A stretch of 36,101 nucleotides of DNA from Prevotella sp. (GTDB lineage Bacteria > Bacteroidota > Bacteroidia > Bacteroidales > Bacteroidaceae): the NCBI GenBank assembly GCA_017395215.1, contig JAFPVW010000135.1, positions 1 through 36,101 of the forward strand, read 5' to 3'. Below are positions 21,772-30,211 of the stretch, in pieces. The number at the start of each line of letters is the position of its first letter. The first letter of the stretch is position 1. A program made the position numbers and the translations under genes. Below the pieces are notes generated by a model, which was not told the DNA's origin, ran no database searches, and saw only the letters and a program-made list of their open reading frames with translations.

Positions 21772-23123
21772 AAAAGCCCCTCCTCTACCTCCTCTCCCTG
21801 CTCTGTCACCTATGCTGCAACACCGTTGCAGCCCAGCCCGGCTACACCCTGGCCCAGCTCAAGGACTCGGCTCTCGCCCATAACGCCGCCGTCAGCAACG
21901 CCCGACTCTCAGTCGACGCCGCCAGCCAGCAGCGCCGCGAGGCCTTCACCAAGTTCTTCCCCAACGTCAGCGCCACGGGCTTCACGTTCAATGCCAACCG
22001 CGGCATGGCCGAGACCACCGTCAACCCCTCCGAGATTGTCCCCTCGTCGCTGGCGCCCGCCCTGTCGCAGCTGTCCCCGCCCGAGGCCCTCGTCGCCCTC
22101 GCCAATCCCGTCACCATCTCCATGATGAAGAACGGCACCGTGGGCTCCATCATGGCCGTGCAGCCCGTCTTCGCCGGCGGACAGATAGTCAACGGCAACC
22201 GCCTCGCCCGCGTCGGCGAGGACGTCAGCCGGCTGCAGCTCCAGCTCTCGCAGCAGGAGGTAGAGCGCAACGTCGAGCAGTACTACTGGCAGCTCGTCAC
22301 CCTCAATGAGAAGCGGCGCACGCTCGATGCCGTCGACACGCTCCTTGCCGACATCCACAAGGACGTCGACGTGGCTGTCCGTGCCGGTGTCGCCCTGCGC
22401 AACGACCTCCTCCAGGTACAGCTTCGCCAGAACGACATCGCCTCGCAGCGCCTCAAGCTGAACAACGGCGTCACCCTACTCCACCTCCTCATCGCCCAGT
22501 ACTGCGGCCTGCAAGACACCACCTTTGCTCTCGCAGCGTCCGACATAAACAACCAAGGAAACCAACTCCCCTCCCTCTCAAGGGAGGGCTCGGGGGTGAG
22601 TCTTCTCCCCGAATACCGCCTCCTGGAGAAGCAGGTCGAGGCAGCAACCCTCCAGAAGAAGCTCGCCGTAGGCCAGAACCTGCCCTCGGTCGCCGTCGGT
22701 GCTGGCTACACCTACCACAACCTCCTCGACCGCGACCGCACCTTCGGCATGCTCTTCGCCACCGTCAGCGTGCCCATCTCCGACTGGTGGGGCGGTTCCC
22801 ACGCCGTCAAGCGCCGCAAGATTGAGCTGCAGCAGGCTGAAGAGCAACTGGCCGACAACGCCCAGCTGCTCAACATACGCATGCAGAAAACCTATAATGA
22901 TGTGGTCGAGGCCAACGAGCAGCTACAGCTCGCCCAGCGCAGCATTGAGCAGGCTGAAGAGAACCTCCGGCTCAACCGCAACTACTACCAGGCGGGCACG
23001 TCGCGCATGGCCGACCTGCTCGAGGCGCAGCTTCTCTACCAGCAGGCCCGCGACCGCCATACCGACGCCTTCGCCGACCTCCAGAACAAACTCCTGGAAT
23101 ACCGCTTCGCCACCGCCCAATAA
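21768..23123 (+). CDS. TolC-like outer-membrane efflux channel (451 aa)
   Basis: TolC-family proteins form the outer-membrane duct for RND pumps. The signal peptide ends NTVAA and is followed by Gln (predicted mature start QPGYTLAQLKDSAL). The two-fold OEP repeat with long amphipathic helices is visible: ARLSVDAASQQRREAFTKFF and DVSRLQLQLSQQEVERNVEQ in the first half; EYRLLEKQVEAATLQKKLAV and NYYQAGTSRMADLLEAQLLY in the second. The length is typical. A short palindromic element (residues about 266-278, LPSLSREGSGVS) sits just before the conserved LLPEYRLLEKQ motif. It overlaps the pump gene by 4 bp (ATGA) and ends the operon. Confidence 0.94.
   Translation: MKKPLLYLLSLLCHLCCNTVAAQPGYTLAQLKDSALAHNAAVSNARLSVDAASQQRREAFTKFFPNVSATGFTFNANRGMAETTVNPSEIVPSSLAPALSQLSPPEALVALANPVTISMMKNGTVGSIMAVQPVFAGGQIVNGNRLARVGEDVSRLQLQLSQQEVERNVEQYYWQLVTLNEKRRTLDAVDTLLADIHKDVDVAVRAGVALRNDLLQVQLRQNDIASQRLKLNNGVTLLHLLIAQYCGLQDTTFALAASDINNQGNQLPSLSREGSGVSLLPEYRLLEKQVEAATLQKKLAVGQNLPSVAVGAGYTYHNLLDRDRTFGMLFATVSVPISDWWGGSHAVKRRKIELQQAEEQLADNAQLLNIRMQKTYNDVVEANEQLQLAQRSIEQAEENLRLNRNYYQAGTSRMADLLEAQLLYQQARDRHTDAFADLQNKLLEYRFATAQ
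22565..22601 (+). repeat. Palindromic element inserted in frame in the TolC-like gene (single unit)
   Basis: ACTCCCCTCCCTCTCAAGGG runs into AGGGCTCGGGGGTGAGT. The core CCCTCCC / GGGAGGG hairpin and the CGGGGGTG tail match unit A2 and the right unit of the RND insertion. Confidence 0.7.
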
Positions 23124-23487
23124 CCCCCAATCGGTCATCAGGCTCGAAAGAACCCCAAGTCTGCCGTCAATCCCACAAATATCATATTTAAATCCGTCAC
23201 ATCCGTCACAGCCACGTAAACAACAGACAATCAAGCAGATACGTGGTGACGGATAATGGTGACGGATGACGGATGCACGGCGCATTCCCCTGCGCCAAGC
23301 CTCTGCGCCAAATGTTCACGGGCGGTGAATCATTGTTCACCGCCCGTGAATCATTGCAGTGGAGCATGTAGCCATCCGTCACCCGTCACCCTTATCCGTT
23401 ACCACGTAACACACTCAGCATGAGGCAGATAGGACGAAGGTGACGGATTGACGGATAATAATCGATTTGGAACAGAACGGCTCCTCT
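23124..23487. other. 364-bp convergent intergenic region with ATCCGTCAC repeats and a 15-bp hairpin
   Basis: ATCCGTCAC occurs at 23192, 23201 and 23374, with variants CCGTCACC and ATCCGTTAC nearby. The inverse GTGACGGAT occurs at 23246, 23259 and 23440, with TGACGGAT at 23267 and 23449. Each forward cluster faces an inverse cluster across an ACGTAA-containing centre, giving two related fold-back structures (about 23192-23274 and 23374-23456). Between them TTCACGGGCGGTGAA (23315-23329) and TTCACCGCCCGTGAA (23336-23350) form a perfect 15-bp hairpin. The region lies between converging operons, where transcription should end. No ORF is convincing. Confidence 0.8.
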
Positions 23488-24147
23488 CTACAGTTTCTCC
23501 CCGTAGCACAGGTCGCCGCAGTCGCCAAAGCCCGGCACAATATACTTGTGCTCGTTCATGCCCGGGTCGATGGCCGCACACCAGATGGTCGAGCCGTCGG
23601 GCAGCGCCTCGCGCACCACCTCGATGCCCTCGGGTGTGGCAATCACGCAGCACACGTGCACCTTCCTTGGGCGTCCAGTCTTCATCAGCGCCTCGATGCT
23701 CGCTGCCATTGAGCCGCCCGTAGCCAGCATCGGGTCGGTAATCACCAGCGTCTTGTTCTTCACGCTCGGCGATGCCATGTACTCCGTATGCACGCCCACC
23801 TCCGTATGCTCGCGGTTGGTATACATACGGTAGGCCGACACGAAGCCGTTCTCAGCATGGTCGAACACCTTCAGGAAACCCTCGTGGAACGGCAGTCCCG
23901 CCCGCAGCACCGTGGCTATCACCAGCTCGTCGTGCGGCAGCGGAATGTCCAGCGTACCCAGCGGAGTGGTCACCGTCTTCGCCTTGTACTCCAGCGTCTT
24001 CGACAGCTCAAAGGCCATCATCTGACCGATGCGCTCAATGTTGTTACGAAACAGCAGCCTGTTCTGCTGATACTTCCTGTCGCGCAGCTCGGCCATGAAC
24101 TGGTTCATCACCGACCTCTGCTCCGAAAAATCAATAACCTCAACCAT
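23488..24147 (-). CDS. upp: Uracil phosphoribosyltransferase (219 aa)
   Basis: Upp makes UMP from uracil and PRPP in pyrimidine salvage. The PRPP-binding motif LVITDPMLATGGSMAASIE (about residues 133-151) and the uracil-site tail DPGMNEHKYIVPGFGDCGDL (about 193-212) are both present, with VLRAGLPFHEGFLKVF (about 80-95). The N-terminus (MVEVIDFSEQRSVMNQFM) is of the Bacteroidetes type. The length agrees with the family (about 208-220). The upstream gap (24148-24187) is AT-rich with TTTCGAT-type repeats. It may be cotranscribed with the DUF4294 gene. Confidence 0.96.
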   Translation of the reverse strand: MVEVIDFSEQRSVMNQFMAELRDRKYQQNRLLFRNNIERIGQMMAFELSKTLEYKAKTVTTPLGTLDIPLPHDELVIATVLRAGLPFHEGFLKVFDHAENGFVSAYRMYTNREHTEVGVHTEYMASPSVKNKTLVITDPMLATGGSMAASIEALMKTGRPRKVHVCCVIATPEGIEVVREALPDGSTIWCAAIDPGMNEHKYIVPGFGDCGDLCYGEKL

Positions 24148-24187
24148 CTTTATTATTTTCGATTATTCTATTTTCGATTTTCTATTT

Positions 24188-24216
24188 CCTCCTCCCCAGG
24201 GGAGGCCGGGAGGGAG
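24188..24216 (-). repeat. Palindromic GC-rich element abutting a stop codon (intergenic copy)
   Basis: CCTCCCC / GGGGAGG form the core hairpin and the unit ends CCGGGAGGGAG directly against the TAG (24217-24219) of the DUF4294 gene. It belongs to the same family as the in-gene copies at 6934, 21507 and 22565. No T-run follows on the minus strand, so it is not a standard terminator. Confidence 0.65.
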
Positions 24217-24828
24217 CTACAGCTGCCCCGCCTCCACCATCAGCACCACGCGCTCGGTCAGCCGGTCCGTGCCCTCAGGGTCGTACTCCTTCTTCAGGCT
24301 CGCACCGAAGGCCCAGGCAAACGCCTGCCAGAAGCCCGCGCGTATCGGCCCCAGAAACGCCTGGATGGCCTCGTAGCTCGTCGAGTTGCACTCACGGTTA
24401 ATCAGCTTGATTAGCAGCTTACCCTGCGAGTAAGTCAGCTTCTTCATCTTCGGTTTATACTCCTTCACGATGCTCTGCTCCACCCGCTTCATGTGCTCCT
24501 GCTTCGCCTTCTCGTTAGGCAGCATCTCTAAGTACTCCGCCGTCTCGATGAGAATCTGGCGCACCTCCTTTGCTATCGGCAGCGTCTTCTTCACGTTCTT
24601 CACCAGGCGCATGTAGGAGCCCTCCTGGCGCTTGCTGCTGAACGTCATCTTCGGGTACACATACACGTTCGACATCTCCATATACTGAATGCTGTCGCCG
24701 TCGACCACCACCTTGCTCACCTTCACCGTGGGCACGAAGGTGGGGTCGCCGATGCCGGTCGTGTCCTTCTGCGCCGACGCACAGAGCACGCTCGCCAGCA
24801 CCATGATTATCGTCAGTATATGCCGCAT
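24217..24828 (-). CDS. Exported DUF4294-family protein (203 aa)
   Basis: The signal peptide ends VLCASA and is followed by Gln (QKDTTGIGD). The rest is rich in charged helices and matches the Bacteroidetes DUF4294 pattern: a VVVDGDSIQYMEMSNVYVYP-type start, RLVKNVKKTLPIAKEVRQIL in the middle, and KKLTYSQGKLLIKLINRECN followed by a GPIRAGFWQAFAWAFG stretch near the end. The biochemical role of this family is unknown to me. It starts 1 bp after the VanX-like gene and so is probably in the same transcript; a periplasmic or envelope role is inferred from the signal peptide. Confidence 0.85.
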   Translation of the reverse strand: MRHILTIIMVLASVLCASAQKDTTGIGDPTFVPTVKVSKVVVDGDSIQYMEMSNVYVYPKMTFSSKRQEGSYMRLVKNVKKTLPIAKEVRQILIETAEYLEMLPNEKAKQEHMKRVEQSIVKEYKPKMKKLTYSQGKLLIKLINRECNSTSYEAIQAFLGPIRAGFWQAFAWAFGASLKKEYDPEGTDRLTERVVLMVEAGQL

Positions 24829-24829
24829 C

Positions 24830-25600
24830 TCACTTTGTCAATTTTCTTACGGGAAAGGTGAAATATGTATCAGGGAAGGGCTCGTCGCTCAGCGTAAAGT
24901 GCCACCACTCGGTGCTTAAGGGCTTGAAGCCATGACGGAGCATTGCCTGGCGCAGAATCATGCGGTTGGCAAACTGCTCGGCCGTGATGCTGCGGTTAGC
25001 GGGACTCTTGCTGTTGTCACCCGTGTATTCGCCCGTCTCGGGATTGCCGCAGAAGTCAGGGTGACTCTCAGGCCCGAACCAGTCGAAAGTGCCGCCCATG
25101 TCAAGCTCTTTCTCCGTGGTCATGTCGAAGAGTGTCAGGTCGAGTGTAGAGCCACGCGTATGGCCACTCTTCAGGCAGATATATTCCTGAGGGAAGAGCA
25201 CGTTCTTGTCGAGGTCGGGGTAGAAGTAGGTCTTCATGCGCACATCGGGGATGTCCTCGGCCCAGCGCACAAAGTGGTCGACGGCCTTCTGCGGCCGATA
25301 GGCGTCGTAAATCTTCAGCCGATAGCCCAGTTTGACAACATCGTCACTCACGGCGCGCAGGCTGTCGGCAGCCTGTCTGGTCAGCAGGGCCGTAGGTTCT
25401 TCGTAGCCGTCAATGCGGTCGCCCACAAAGTTGTAGGTGCCGAAGTAACGGATTTCAAGGATGGCATCGGGCACAGCATCTGTCAGCATCACAAACTGAC
25501 TGGCATCATCGGTTGGCGCGATGGTGGAGGTGTCGACGCTGCTCTTGCGGCAACCAGCGATGACGACAATTCCACAGATCAGGAAAAAGAGTTTCTTCAT
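24830..25600 (-). CDS. VanX-type D-Ala-D-Ala dipeptidase lipoprotein (M15D, 256 aa)
   Basis: M15D enzymes cut D-Ala-D-Ala or related dipeptides with zinc. The protein has a lipoprotein signal ending IVVIAGC (Cys at about 17). The first zinc motif SGHTRGSTLDLTLFD (about 143-157; Ser-x-His-x-x-Gly-x-x-x-Asp) and the EWWHF motif (about 230-234; catalytic Glu and His ligand) are intact, with IYDAYRPQKAVDHFV (about 98-112) upstream. Its periplasmic lipoprotein form points to peptidoglycan turnover or recycling and not to vancomycin resistance: no vanH, vanA or VanRS-like genes are seen nearby. A promoter lies about 65 bp upstream. Confidence 0.9.
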   Translation of the reverse strand: MKKLFFLICGIVVIAGCRKSSVDTSTIAPTDDASQFVMLTDAVPDAILEIRYFGTYNFVGDRIDGYEEPTALLTRQAADSLRAVSDDVVKLGYRLKIYDAYRPQKAVDHFVRWAEDIPDVRMKTYFYPDLDKNVLFPQEYICLKSGHTRGSTLDLTLFDMTTEKELDMGGTFDWFGPESHPDFCGNPETGEYTGDNSKSPANRSITAEQFANRMILRQAMLRHGFKPLSTEWWHFTLSDEPFPDTYFTFPVRKLTK

Positions 25601-25663
25601 TGCAATTTATTATAGTTTCGCGTTTGCATTGTCCACTTTTCACTATTTGTCCGAAAAACACTG

Positions 25664-25671
25664 CAAAGGTA
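25664..25671 (-). promoter_or_regulatory. -7 promoter box of the VanX-like/DUF4294/upp unit
   Basis: The minus strand reads TACCTTTG, matching TAnnTTTG, 64 nt upstream of the ATG at 25600. Confidence 0.6.
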
Positions 25672-25701
25672 CACATTTTACGCTGAAAAAACAAATGAGT
25701 G

Positions 25702-25733
25702 TTTGCTTTATTCAATAATAATTCGTAATTTTG
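25702..25733 (+). promoter_or_regulatory. Promoter of the HHH/outer-membrane protein gene
   Basis: TTTG (25702-25705), a 20-nt spacer and TAATTTTG (25726-25733), 17 nt before the ATG at 25750. Confidence 0.7.
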
Positions 25734-25749
25734 CCCAAAAGAATAAAAA

Positions 25750-27729
25750 ATGAGAGCATTCGCAGCCATTATCTTGCTATTGCTGACGCTGACGGCAAGC
25801 GGCCAGACGGAGCGGCCGTGGGACGAGTTGCTGGCCGAAACGATGACAGCCGAAGACATGGAGGCAGCCGACTGGGAGGACACCTACGACATGCTGTGCG
25901 AACTGGAGCAGCAACCCCTAAACCTCAACACGGCCACCCGCGAGGAGTTGGAGGCGCTGCCCTTCCTCTCGGTGCGCCAGGTAGAGGACATCATGGAATA
26001 CCTATACCGCTACGGCCCGATGAAATCCATGAACGAGCTGCGCATGATCAAGACGCTCGACCCTACACAGACAGAGCTTCTGCGCTACTTCACCTTCGTC
26101 GAAGACGAACGGGTGGAGCCGGGTTTCCCCCGGCTCAGCGATATTCTGAAATACGGCCGCCACGAGACGATGGCCAACGTTCGCGTACCTTTCTATCAGC
26201 GTAAAGGCGATGAGAACGGATATATCGGCTACCCGTACCGCCACTGGCTGCGCTATAACACGAGTTACGGCGACTATGTGAAAGCGGGCTTCGTAGGGTC
26301 GCAGGATGCCGGCGAGCCTTTCTTCGCCGACAAGAACAAGGCTGGCTATGACTTCTACTCGTACTACTTGCAGATCAGGAAACTGGGGCGCATCGACAAC
26401 GCCGTCGTCGGCAAGTACAAGCTCTCGACAGGAATGGGACTCGTCCTCAACAACAGCTTCGGACTGGGCAAGCTGGCCATGCTGCAGCAGCTGGGGCGCA
26501 ACACCAACACCGTCCGGCCCCATTCGTCGCGCTCGCAGTCAGGATTCTTCGAGGGAGCAGCCGCTACCGTCAGTCTGTCGGCACAGTGGCGACTTACGGC
26601 CTTCCTCTCCTATCGGCCCCTCGACGCCACGCTCAACGACGACGGCACCATAAGTACCATCGTCACCGGCGGCTACCACCGCACGCCCAACGAGATGGAG
26701 AAGAAGAACAACAGCCACGCCACCGACGCCGGCACGCACATCGGCTACCGGCAGGGCGGACTGCACGCCGGTGCCACCGTCCTCTATACCCACCTGGACC
26801 GCCAGCTCTGTCCCAATACAAAAACCCTATACCGCCGCTACAACGCGCAGGGCAGCAACTTCGTGAACGTCAGTGCCGACTATGGCTACCTGCACCCACG
26901 ATTCGCACTGAACGGCGAGACAGCCGTCAACCGCGACGGGGCACTGGCCACCATCAACAGCCTCAGCCTGCAAGCTGCCGACGGAATGACCGTCATGCTG
27001 CTGCAGCGCTTCTTCAGCTACCGCTACACCGCCCTCTACGCCCGCACGATGACCGAAGGTGGGCACGTACAGAACGAGAGTGCCATTTACCTCGGTGCCA
27101 CATGGAAGCCGCGACCCGACCTGCAACTGCAGGCCTACACCGACTATGCCTACTTTGCCTGGGCACGCTATCAGGTGTCGCAGGCCTCCCACGCCTGGGA
27201 CAACCTGCTCTCAGCCACCTATAGCAGGGGCACATGGACTCTGACAGGCCGCTACCGCCTGCACCTGCGGCAACGCGACAACGAGACGAAGACGGCTCTG
27301 ACCGACTATACCGAGCACCGCGGACGACTGAGCCTGACACAAGGCAGCGCACGACTCACCGCCACCACACAGGCTGATGCCGTCAGCACGGGCGACGACT
27401 GGGGCTACATGCTGAGCGAGACGGTAGGCAGACAGTGGCACAAGCTGAAGGCAAGTGCCGGCTGCGGCTACTTCAACACCACGGGCTACGCCAGCCGGCT
27501 GTATGTCTACGAGCGCAGTCCGCTCTACGCCTTCTCCTTTCCCGCCTACTATGGCGAAGGCATGCGCCTGATGCTGATGGTACAGTCGGCGCCCGTCAGC
27601 CGGCTGACGCTGACCGCCAAGCTCGGCCTCACCCGCTACTTCGACCGCAGCACCATCGGCACCGGTCTCCAGCTGATTGACAGCCCGATGCAGACCGACC
27701 TCGACCTGCAACTACGCTGGAAGTTTTGA
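25750..27729 (+). CDS. Exported helix-hairpin-helix (ComEA-like) protein with outer-membrane beta-rich region (659 aa)
   Basis: The signal peptide ends LTASG and is followed by Gln (QTERPWDELL). Residues about 55-115 hold a ComEA-type helix-hairpin-helix: PLNLNTATREELEALPFLSV followed by RQVEDIMEYLYRYGPMKSMN and LRMIKTLDP. The rest (about 130-659) alternates aromatic/hydrophobic strands with turns (YLQIRKLGRIDNAVVGKYKL, TLTGRYRLHLRQRDN) and ends in a Phe (LDLQLRWKF), as outer-membrane barrels do. Proteins of this layout are common in Bacteroidetes, but their role is not established; DNA handling at the outer membrane is only a suggestion from the HHH. It is monocistronic, and the phosphonate operon promoter begins about 40 bp past its stop. 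Confidence 0.82.
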   Translation: MRAFAAIILLLLTLTASGQTERPWDELLAETMTAEDMEAADWEDTYDMLCELEQQPLNLNTATREELEALPFLSVRQVEDIMEYLYRYGPMKSMNELRMIKTLDPTQTELLRYFTFVEDERVEPGFPRLSDILKYGRHETMANVRVPFYQRKGDENGYIGYPYRHWLRYNTSYGDYVKAGFVGSQDAGEPFFADKNKAGYDFYSYYLQIRKLGRIDNAVVGKYKLSTGMGLVLNNSFGLGKLAMLQQLGRNTNTVRPHSSRSQSGFFEGAAATVSLSAQWRLTAFLSYRPLDATLNDDGTISTIVTGGYHRTPNEMEKKNNSHATDAGTHIGYRQGGLHAGATVLYTHLDRQLCPNTKTLYRRYNAQGSNFVNVSADYGYLHPRFALNGETAVNRDGALATINSLSLQAADGMTVMLLQRFFSYRYTALYARTMTEGGHVQNESAIYLGATWKPRPDLQLQAYTDYAYFAWARYQVSQASHAWDNLLSATYSRGTWTLTGRYRLHLRQRDNETKTALTDYTEHRGRLSLTQGSARLTATTQADAVSTGDDWGYMLSETVGRQWHKLKASAGCGYFNTTGYASRLYVYERSPLYAFSFPAYYGEGMRLMLMVQSAPVSRLTLTAKLGLTRYFDRSTIGTGLQLIDSPMQTDLDLQLRWKF

Positions 27730-27769
27730 AAAAAATCTTTCAAACGCCAACTTATTCGCAAATTATTCG

Positions 27770-27777
27770 TACCTTTG
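27770..27777 (+). promoter_or_regulatory. -7 promoter box of the phosphonate operon
   Basis: TACCTTTG matches TAnnTTTG, 20 nt upstream of the aepX ATG at 27798. It makes the operon independent of the preceding gene. Confidence 0.7.
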
Positions 27778-27797
27778 TAGCCAAAAAGTATGATAAT

Positions 27798-29102
27798 ATG
27801 GAAAAGACCGTTTACTTAGGCATGATTGCCGACATCATGCACCCAGGACTTATCAACATCATCAACGAGGGAGCCAAGCACGGACAGCTCATCATCGGAC
27901 TGTTCACCGACAAGGCCATAGCGCAGTATAAGCGACTGCCCTACCTGACCTACGAACAGCGCAAGAACGTGGTCGAGAGCATCAAGGGTGTGAGCCAGGT
28001 AGTGCCACAGGACGAATGGAGCTATGCCGAAAACCTGCGCAAGCTGAAGCCCGACTACATGATTCACGGCGACGACTGGCAGCAGGGTCCCGACCAAGAG
28101 CTGCGCTCTGAGGCCATCAACGTGATGCGGGAATGGGGCGGCGAGGTGATAGAGATTCCCTACACGAAGGGCATCGAGTCGTCGTCGCTCGACAAGGAGA
28201 TTAAGAAGATAGGAACCACGCCCGACATACGACTGAAGTCGCTCAGACGGCTGATAGCCGCCAAACCCACGGTGCGCATCCTCGAGGTTCACGACGGGCT
28301 GTCGGGGCTTATCTGCGAAAACCTGGAGGTCAAGAACGGACTGTTCACCGAGAGTTTCGACGGTATGTGGAGCAGCTCGCTGACCGACTCGACGTCGAAG
28401 GGCAAGCCCGACATCGAGGCCGTCGACCTGACCACCCGCATGCAGGACCTGACGAACGTGCTGGAGTGTACGACCAAGCCCATCATCTACGACGGCGACA
28501 CTGGCGGCAAGCTGGAGCACTTCATCTTCACCGTCCGTACCTTGGAGCGCAACGGCATCTCGGCCGTCATCATCGAGGACAAGACCGGCCTGAAGAAGAA
28601 CTCACTCTTCGGCACCGATGCCATACAGACGCAGGACAGCATCGAGAACTTCTGCGAGAAGATACGGGCGGGCAAGAATGCCCAGGTGACGAAGGACTTC
28701 ATGATTATTGCCCGCTGCGAGAGTCTGATAGCAGGCAAGCCCATCGACGATGCCCTCGAGCGCTGCTGCGCATACGTGGAGCAGGGCGGAGCCGACGGCA
28801 TCATGATCCACTCAAAGGAGAAGACGGGGCAGGACATTCGCGAGTTCTGCCAACGTTTCAAGGCGCTACACCCTTTCGTGCCCATCGTGGCGGTTCCCAC
28901 CACCTACAACCACCTGCGCGAGGAGGAGCTGGCCGAATGGGGCATCAAGGTGGTCATCTATGCCAACCACATGCTGCGCGCCGCCTACCCGGCAATGGTA
29001 AAAGTGGCCACCAGCATTCTTGAGAACCACCGGTCGTACGACGCCAACGACCTGTGCATGCCCATCAAGCAAATTCTTGAACTTATACCTGGAACGAAAT
29101 GA
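27798..29102 (+). CDS. aepX: Phosphoenolpyruvate phosphomutase fused to an N-terminal cytidylyltransferase-like domain (434 aa)
   Basis: PEP mutase rearranges PEP to phosphonopyruvate, the first step of nearly all phosphonate biosynthesis. The PEP mutase domain (about 145-430) keeps the signature EDKTGLKKNS (260-269; EDK-x5-NS) plus YDGDTGG (231-237), IIARCESLIAGKP and GADGIMIHSKEKTG. Residues 1-135 form a cytidylyltransferase-like domain (YLGMIADIMHPGLINIINEG; YLTYEQRKNVVESI), but the HxGH active motif reads HPGL (15-18), so catalysis by this half is doubtful. ATG 27798 is chosen: the frame is open to 27726, but a promoter lies between. The same fusion layout is known in the Bacteroides fragilis capsule aepX gene (from memory). 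The gene overlaps the next by 4 bp. Confidence 0.95.
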   Translation: MEKTVYLGMIADIMHPGLINIINEGAKHGQLIIGLFTDKAIAQYKRLPYLTYEQRKNVVESIKGVSQVVPQDEWSYAENLRKLKPDYMIHGDDWQQGPDQELRSEAINVMREWGGEVIEIPYTKGIESSSLDKEIKKIGTTPDIRLKSLRRLIAAKPTVRILEVHDGLSGLICENLEVKNGLFTESFDGMWSSSLTDSTSKGKPDIEAVDLTTRMQDLTNVLECTTKPIIYDGDTGGKLEHFIFTVRTLERNGISAVIIEDKTGLKKNSLFGTDAIQTQDSIENFCEKIRAGKNAQVTKDFMIIARCESLIAGKPIDDALERCCAYVEQGGADGIMIHSKEKTGQDIREFCQRFKALHPFVPIVAVPTTYNHLREEELAEWGIKVVIYANHMLRAAYPAMVKVATSILENHRSYDANDLCMPIKQILELIPGTK

Positions 29103-30211
29103 TAGACGTTAAAGAAACCTATGAAGCACTGGTAGGCAGCGGCATCGACATGTTCACAGGCGTGCCCGACTCGCTGCTGAAAAACATCTGTGCCTACATT
29201 ACCGACACAACACCCCGCGAGAGGCACATCATAGCCGCCAACGAGGGCAACGCCGTGGGCATAGCCGCCGGCCACTACCTGGCCACGGGCAAGCCCGCAC
29301 TGGTTTACATGCAGAACTCCGGACTGGGCAACACGGTGAACCCCCTGATGTCGCTGGCCGACGAGAAGGTCTACAGCATCCCGATGGTGCTGATGATAGG
29401 CTGGCGCGGGGAGCCGGGCGTCCACGACGAGCCTCAGCACGCGAAGCAGGGCGAGGTGACGCTGGCCCTGCTCGACGCCATGCAGATACCTTATATAATA
29501 TTAGAAGACGTCGGTCAGATAGGGCCACAGGTGGCACTGGCCGTCAACCGCAAGTCGCCCGTCGCCATCGTCGTGAGGAAGGGCACCTTCGGCAGCTACA
29601 AGCTGAAAAATGCCAGCAAGAACGACTACGAACTCAGTCGCGAACAGGCCATGAAGTTGGTGGTGGACCACCTGCGGGCCGACGACATCATCGTGTCGAC
29701 AACGGGGAAACTGTCGCGCGAACTCTTCGAGTACCGCGAGGCCAAACAGCAGGGCCATGGCCACGATTTCCTGACCGTGGGCTCCATGGGCCACAGCAGC
29801 AGCATCGCACTGGGCATCGCACTGGAAAAGCCGCAGCGGCGGGTGTTCTGCTTCGACGGCGACGGCGCGTTCATCATGCACACGGGAGCGCTGGGCATCG
29901 TGGCATCGATGAAGCCCCGCAACTTCTACCACATACTCTTCAACAATAACGCACACGAAAGCGTGGGCGGCCAGCCCACCATCGGCTACGAGATTGATGC
30001 CGTCGGCATAGCCAAGGCCAGCGGCTACCTGTTTGCCCAGCGTGCTGCTACGCAAGAGGAGATGATACAGGCCCTGCAGCAACTGGAGCACGTGGAAGGG
30101 CCCGCCCTGACAGAACTGCGCGTGAGAATCGACTCACGCGACGACCTGGGACGCCCCACGACAACACCTGTTGAGAACAAAGAAGCTTTCATGGAGGAAC
30201 TGGGCGTATGA
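29099..30211 (+). CDS. aepY: Phosphonopyruvate decarboxylase (370 aa)
   Basis: This thiamine diphosphate enzyme decarboxylates phosphonopyruvate to phosphonoacetaldehyde, pulling the unfavourable PEP mutase reaction forward. The N-terminal half carries FTGVPDSLLKNICAYI, the conserved Glu in AANEGNAVGIAAGHYLATG, and YMQNSGLGNTVNPLMSLAD. The C-terminal half has the ThDP motif GDGAFIMHTGALGIVAS (about residue 254 onward) ending in FNNNAHESVGGQPT. The length matches known phosphonopyruvate decarboxylases. It starts inside the aepX stop codon (ATGA) and ends inside the next start (ATGA), so the genes are probably translationally coupled. Confidence 0.95.
   Translation: MIDVKETYEALVGSGIDMFTGVPDSLLKNICAYITDTTPRERHIIAANEGNAVGIAAGHYLATGKPALVYMQNSGLGNTVNPLMSLADEKVYSIPMVLMIGWRGEPGVHDEPQHAKQGEVTLALLDAMQIPYIILEDVGQIGPQVALAVNRKSPVAIVVRKGTFGSYKLKNASKNDYELSREQAMKLVVDHLRADDIIVSTTGKLSRELFEYREAKQQGHGHDFLTVGSMGHSSSIALGIALEKPQRRVFCFDGDGAFIMHTGALGIVASMKPRNFYHILFNNNAHESVGGQPTIGYEIDAVGIAKASGYLFAQRAATQEEMIQALQQLEHVEGPALTELRVRIDSRDDLGRPTTTPVENKEAFMEELGV

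Noticed and set aside
24830-25600. VanX-like gene considered as part of a vancomycin resistance cluster.
   Set aside because: No ligase, dehydrogenase or two-component genes of the van type are adjacent, and the protein is a lipoprotein; cell-wall turnover is more likely.
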